From JBBIRW01 sp037441565 (GTDB taxonomy: Bacteria > Desulfobacterota > JBBIRW01): 64,000 nt of DNA. Of the stretch, positions 60,681-64,000 are shown piece after piece; within the stretch, counting starts at the first letter, position 1; every line of letters begins with the position of its first letter. Below the pieces are notes generated by a model. The model saw only the letters and a list, made by a program, of their open reading frames with translations. It had not been told where the DNA came from and made no database searches. Location: contig JBBIRW010000001.1 of the NCBI GenBank assembly GCA_037441565.1, forward strand, positions 248,001 to 312,000, in the 5' to 3' direction. A program made the position numbers and the translations under genes.

Positions 60681-61182
60681 AAAATATATAAGAGAAATCC
60701 CAGACTGGCCAAAACCAGGAATAAGCTTTAAAGACATAACACCACTTCTAAAAAGCAGATATGCCTTTAACAGGGCTGTTGATCTTATGGCCCACCCTTT
60801 TCTTGAAAAGGAGGTTGATAAAGTAGTTTGTATCGAGGCAAGAGGGTTTATCCTTGGTGCGGCAGTTGCTTATAAGCTCGGCGCTGGGATTGTTCCTGTG
60901 CGGAAAAAGGGGAAGCTTCCTTATAGATCGATAAGGGCCTCATATCAACTTGAGTATGGATTTGATGAACTGGAGCTCCATGAAGATGCAATAATGCCCG
61001 GGGAGAGGATTCTTATTGTAGACGATGTTCTTGCAACTGGGGGAACAGCTGCAGCAGTAATAGAGCTTGTAAGGAAATCAGGAGGAGCTATTATTGGATG
61101 CTCCTTTCTTATAGAACTTGAAAATCTTAAGGGGAGGGAAAAGCTTTCATCGGTTGAAGTCCTGTCCCTTATGAGTTATTAA
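60667..61182 (+). CDS. apt: Adenine phosphoribosyltransferase
   Basis: The protein (171 residues) begins LKKYIREIPDWPKPGISFKD, in part, and has the PRPP motif VDDVLATGGTA (118-128). It converts adenine plus PRPP to AMP. Start overlaps the LOG-like gene by 14 bases. Together with SurE and the nucleoside hydrolase it forms part of a base-salvage set in the window. Confidence 0.95.
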   Translation: MEDLKKYIREIPDWPKPGISFKDITPLLKSRYAFNRAVDLMAHPFLEKEVDKVVCIEARGFILGAAVAYKLGAGIVPVRKKGKLPYRSIRASYQLEYGFDELELHEDAIMPGERILIVDDVLATGGTAAAVIELVRKSGGAIIGCSFLIELENLKGREKLSSVEVLSLMSY

Positions 61183-61251
61183 GAATTCAGTTGTAAAATA
61201 ACTCCCAAAATGTTAAATTTTTAAAAAAAATAAAACAATGGGAGCATTGAA

Positions 61252-62685
61252 ATGGAAGCACGACCCAGTGCGAGTTATAGTATCATTGTCCGCCTAGAAA
61301 TCAGGAATGTGCCCGGGATGCTGGGAAAGGTTACATCAGCAATTGGCGAGGTAGGAGGGGATATTGGTGCTGTGGATATATCAGGATTTGGAAAAGACAC
61401 GATTCTTAGGGATATCACCATAAATACGAGAGATGTAAAGCATGCGCATCAGATCGTTGAAAGACTCAAATGGATTGAAGGTGTGAGGGTAATAAATGTA
61501 TCCGATAGAACCTTCCTTGCCCACCTTGGTGGAAAGATCGAGATTTCAAACAAAATCCAGATTAAAACAAGGGATGCCCTCTCAATGGTATACACGCCTG
61601 GAGTTGCCCGGGTATGCATGGCAATAAAAGAGGATCCCTCGAAGGTTTTTCAACTTACTATAAAGAAAAATACGATTGCGATAGTTACAGATGGGACAGC
61701 TGTATTAGGACTCGGTGATATTGGCCCTGAAGCTGCGCTCCCCGTTATGGAAGGAAAAGCTATGCTTTTTAAGGAGTTCGGTGGTGTTGACACATTTCCC
61801 ATATGCTTGCAAACAAAGGATGTGAATGAAATAGTAAGGACCATAAAGATTATAAGTCCAACGTTTGGTGGCATTGTTCTGGAGGATATCTCAGCTCCCA
61901 GATGTTTCGAAATTGAGGAAAGATTAAAAAGCGAATTGGATATCCCTGTATTTCACGATGATCAGCATGGGACTGCAGTGGTAGTGCTTGCAGCATTGAT
62001 AAACGCTTTGAAGATAGTCAAGAAGAAGTTTGAAGAGATAAAGATCGTTTTTTCCGGGGCTGGTGCCGCTGCCATCGCGACAGCAAAACTGCTCATGAAT
62101 GTAGGGGCTAAGAATATTATTATGTGCGACAGAAATGGAGCTATCTATAAAGGAAGGCAGGAAAACATGAATCCCGTTAAGGAATGGATTGCAGAGCATA
62201 CAAATAAGGAAGGGTTTACCGGCTCTATTAAAGAGGCACTTGAGAATGCCGATGTATTTATAGGTCTTTCAGGCCCGGGTGTTATTGAGCAGAGGGATCT
62301 GAAACATATGGCAAAGGATCCGATTGTTTTTGCGATGGCAAACCCTATCCCGGAGATCATGCCTGAGGAGGCCCTACCTTATGTTAGAATCATGGCAACA
62401 GGAAGATCAGACTATCCAAATCAGATTAACAATGTTCTCTGTTTTCCAGGTCTCTTCAGGGGTGTTCTTGATTGCAGGGCAGTTGATATAAATGATGAAA
62501 TGAAAATAGCTGCTGCTTATGCCATAGCCTCGGTGATAGGAAAAAGTGAACTTTCTGAGGAATACATAATACCGAGCGTTTTTGACAAAAGGGTTGCAAA
62601 GAAGGTTGCCCAGGAAGTAATAAAGGCAGCACAGAAAACGGGTGTTGCAAGAAGAACAGGAAAGAAAATCTCTGTATCGATTTAA
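61252..62685 (+). CDS. NAD(P)-dependent malic enzyme with N-terminal ACT domain
   Basis: This 477-residue protein joins an ACT domain (about 8-85, YSIIVRLEIRNVPGMLGKVTSA, in part) to a malic enzyme domain with TDGTAVLGLGDIGPEA, a catalytic Lys in MEGKAM, and FHDDQHGTAVVVLAALINAL, in part. It decarboxylates malate to pyruvate; the ACT domain suggests allosteric control by a small molecule, probably an amino acid. GGGAGCATTGAA precedes the ATG. NAD or NADP use is not distinguished. Confidence 0.9.
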   Translation: MEARPSASYSIIVRLEIRNVPGMLGKVTSAIGEVGGDIGAVDISGFGKDTILRDITINTRDVKHAHQIVERLKWIEGVRVINVSDRTFLAHLGGKIEISNKIQIKTRDALSMVYTPGVARVCMAIKEDPSKVFQLTIKKNTIAIVTDGTAVLGLGDIGPEAALPVMEGKAMLFKEFGGVDTFPICLQTKDVNEIVRTIKIISPTFGGIVLEDISAPRCFEIEERLKSELDIPVFHDDQHGTAVVVLAALINALKIVKKKFEEIKIVFSGAGAAAIATAKLLMNVGAKNIIMCDRNGAIYKGRQENMNPVKEWIAEHTNKEGFTGSIKEALENADVFIGLSGPGVIEQRDLKHMAKDPIVFAMANPIPEIMPEEALPYVRIMATGRSDYPNQINNVLCFPGLFRGVLDCRAVDINDEMKIAAAYAIASVIGKSELSEEYIIPSVFDKRVAKKVAQEVIKAAQKTGVARRTGKKISVSI

Positions 62686-62699
62686 CATATTTTGCACAG

Positions 62700-63152
62700 A
62701 TGGTGAAAAGAAATATTATTAAATTGACACTGGAGGATGCAAAGATAATAGCGGAGGGTGCTGAAGAGAAGGCTAAGGAGATTGGTGTTCCGATGGATAT
62801 AGCTGTTGTAGATGATGGAGGAAATCTCCTTCTATTCCATAGAATGGACATGGCAAAATTGATGAGCATAGATATTGCAATAAATAAGGCATATACATCT
62901 GCTGGAACACGTAAAGGAACCCATGAATACAAGGATATAGCATCACCTGGTGGCCCTGCATTTGGAATCCATGCAAGCAATCAGGGACGGTTTACAATAT
63001 TCGGTGGGGGTTTACCCATTATTATTGAGGGGCAGGTTGTAGGTGGTGTAGGCTGTAGCTCTGGAACACCAGATGAGGATATGATTGTAGCAAAAGCTGG
63101 GATCGAAAAACTATTATCGGTATTGAAGGAGAAAGGGGAGATAAGGGAATAA
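62700..63152 (+). CDS. GlcG/HbpS-family heme-binding-type protein
   Basis: The 150-residue protein has the GlcG/HbpS pattern: LTLEDAKIIAEGAEEKAKEIG, in part, DIAVVDDGGNLLLFHRMD, then FGGGLPIIIEGQVVGGVGCSSGTPDEDMIVAKAG, in part. The family includes the Streptomyces heme sensor HbpS and the glycolate-operon GlcG of uncertain function. No Shine-Dalgarno sequence is obvious before ATG 62700, 15 bases after the malic enzyme stop; translation may be coupled. No heme ligand can be pinned down. Confidence 0.85.
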   Translation: MVKRNIIKLTLEDAKIIAEGAEEKAKEIGVPMDIAVVDDGGNLLLFHRMDMAKLMSIDIAINKAYTSAGTRKGTHEYKDIASPGGPAFGIHASNQGRFTIFGGGLPIIIEGQVVGGVGCSSGTPDEDMIVAKAGIEKLLSVLKEKGEIRE

Positions 63153-63422
63153 TACTGTCCTTCAATCAATTCATGTCCAAAATTAAGGTCACTTAAAGGG
63201 ACAGATCCTTCAAATAAGATTTTACTTTTCTCGTAAAATGTCTATAATATTAAACATTACTATTGGTCTAAAATAATTTTGAGAGATTTAATCATAACCT
63301 AAGAAAAAAAGTTATTGTTATTTAAAAGGAAAAATTGCAAAGGATAAAAGGGTTCAAAAAAATGGCATATCAATTGCTTTCCAAAATAAATGGCGTTTTA
63401 TTTTTAGGGGTGGGATGTGTCC
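63153..63422 (+). promoter_or_regulatory. Intergenic region with weak promoter and A/T hairpin
   Basis: This 270-base gap holds no convincing gene. TATAAT at 63243-63248 could be a -10 with only a poor -35 (TTTACT near 63221). An A/T hairpin (AAAATAAA at 63383-63390 with TTTATTTT at 63397-63404) lies just before the AGGGGTGG ribosome-binding site of the next gene. CTGTCC and GGACAG near 63156 and 63200 could form a loose stem. A small frame at 63361 overlaps the next gene out of frame and has no supporting signal. Confidence 0.4.
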
Positions 63423-64000
63423 ATGAAATTTGCCGAAATAGCGCTTGACCCTTGTAGCTACATTCATCGATTACACAATGAAGGAAAAAGGCTTATTGGA
63501 TACATGGACCCCTACTTCCCGGAAGAAATCGCTTATTCATACGGATTCCATCCCATCCGTTTAACGGGGAAGGATATGGACCTTATTGAGACCGACAATG
63601 TAATTGCATCATTCGCATGCAACTTTGCAAGATCAATACTGGAACAGGCAATAAGAGGAGATTTTACACCCATTGAGGGTTATGCATTCACAAGATACTG
63701 TGACTCCATCAGGGGTATTTACGAAGTATTGAGACAGGAGAATTTCAACAACTGGGTATATTACATAAAATATCCTTCTATTATAAGCGAGGATGCTGTT
63801 GAGTATCTCCTAACAGAATTAAGGGAGCTCTGCTATTTCCTGGAAAAAAAGTCAGGTAGAAGCATTTCGGACTCGGGATTAATTAATTCAGTAATGGTAT
63901 TTAATAGGAAGAGGGACATTTTAAAAAAATTGAATGACCTGAGGAAGAAAAGACTTATCAACATGAATAATAAAGAATATATATCCTTGATCATATCTGC
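63423..64000 (+). CDS. 2-hydroxyacyl-CoA dehydratase / benzoyl-CoA reductase subunit family protein (partial, 3' cut)
   Basis: The frame is open from ATG 63423 (AGGGGTGG nine bases before) to the window edge, about 192 residues. It reads YMDPYFPEEIAYSYGFHPIR, in part, then SFACNFARSILEQAIRGDF and RYCDSIRGIYEVL, the pattern of HgdB/FldB/BcrB-C subunits that hold a [4Fe-4S] cluster and perform radical dehydration or ring reduction with ATP-driven electrons from an activator. Cysteines at about 64 and 94 are candidate ligands. The partner subunit and activator would lie beyond the window. Confidence 0.85.
   Translation, partial: MKFAEIALDPCSYIHRLHNEGKRLIGYMDPYFPEEIAYSYGFHPIRLTGKDMDLIETDNVIASFACNFARSILEQAIRGDFTPIEGYAFTRYCDSIRGIYEVLRQENFNNWVYYIKYPSIISEDAVEYLLTELRELCYFLEKKSGRSISDSGLINSVMVFNRKRDILKKLNDLRKKRLINMNNKEYISLIIS

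Noticed and set aside
63361..63450. 28-codon frame before the dehydratase gene
   Set aside because: It has no ribosome-binding site and overlaps the next gene out of frame.
1..64000. CRISPR arrays, IS elements, prophage
   Set aside because: No regularly spaced repeats, transposases or integrases were seen on reading both strands; a computed repeat search was not possible.

Overview
The window is a gene-dense, AT-leaning stretch of bacterial chromosome with almost all genes on the + strand. Arginine is written mostly as AGA/AGG, ATA isoleucine is common and coding strands are purine-rich, as in many thermophiles. The bacterial core genes (dnaE, infC-rpmI-rplT-pheST-ihfA, era, der, ftsH, fabH) place it in Bacteria. 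The oxygen-sensitive set points to an anaerobe: a four-subunit 2-oxoacid:ferredoxin oxidoreductase, cobalamin mutase genes, glutamate dehydrogenase and a 2-hydroxyacyl-CoA dehydratase-type protein. The thrS-infC-rpmI-rplT-pheST-ihfA-MerR order and the GltD/Por arrangement fit Desulfobacterota-like (former deltaproteobacterial) anaerobes. Thermophile-leaning families (DUF763, THEP1-type NTPase, Hps/Phi) suggest a warm habitat. The taxon is an inference. No IS element, CRISPR array, rRNA or prophage was seen.

Layout. 1-4827: end of a B12 mutase large subunit, its B12-binding subunit, two thiolase-fold proteins, two DUF35 partners and the MeaB GTPase, an acyl-CoA cluster. 4911-8710: DUF763 protein, nucleoside hydrolase, Ogt, RibBA. 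8723-13351: branched-chain amino-acid-type ABC importer with a fused LivG-LivF ATPase. 13391-20765: MiaB, VanZ-like, two degenerate signalling proteins, FmdB-like, methyltransferase, a minus-strand HTH gene, HIT, radical SAM. 20768-27388: putative PD-(D/E)XK protein, Por operon with an embedded GltD-ferredoxin flavoprotein, MoaD-like, DUF1284, NTPase, ferritin-like. 27401-34596: receiver-like protein, FabH, FtsH, GDH, methylmalonyl-CoA epimerase, an orphan minus-strand gene, DUF151. 34593-37865: Hps/Phi and aconitase, closed by a clear terminator. 37880-48614: Era, Der, gamma-carbonic anhydrase-like, Ppx, PAS, GuaB, GuaA, DnaE. 48661-56688: PgsA, tRNA-Val, ThrS, InfC, L35, L20, PheST, IHF/HU, MerR-like, tRNA-Pro. 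56782-63152: SurE, flavoprotein, Pcm, VTT membrane protein, LOG-like, Apt, malic enzyme, GlcG-like. 63423-end: a 2-hydroxyacyl-CoA dehydratase family gene cut by the window edge.

How it fits together. Methylmalonyl-CoA mutase, MeaB, epimerase, Por, aconitase, malic enzyme and GDH describe a metabolism that feeds propionyl-/acyl-CoA and amino-acid carbon into central metabolism with ferredoxin as electron carrier; Hps/Phi could supply pentoses. The most unusual part is the first 5 kb. Both thiolase-fold proteins lack the usual Cys nucleophile and the GHP histidine but keep DUF35 partners, the pattern seen in thiolase-fold aldolases of the Ltp2-ChsH2 type. Other points of interest are hxlA with an apparent ATA start in an ATAA overlap, infC with an ATT/ATA start, the LivG-LivF fusion, the Por-flavoprotein fusion followed by a MoaD-like gene, and phospho-acceptor-less receiver proteins.
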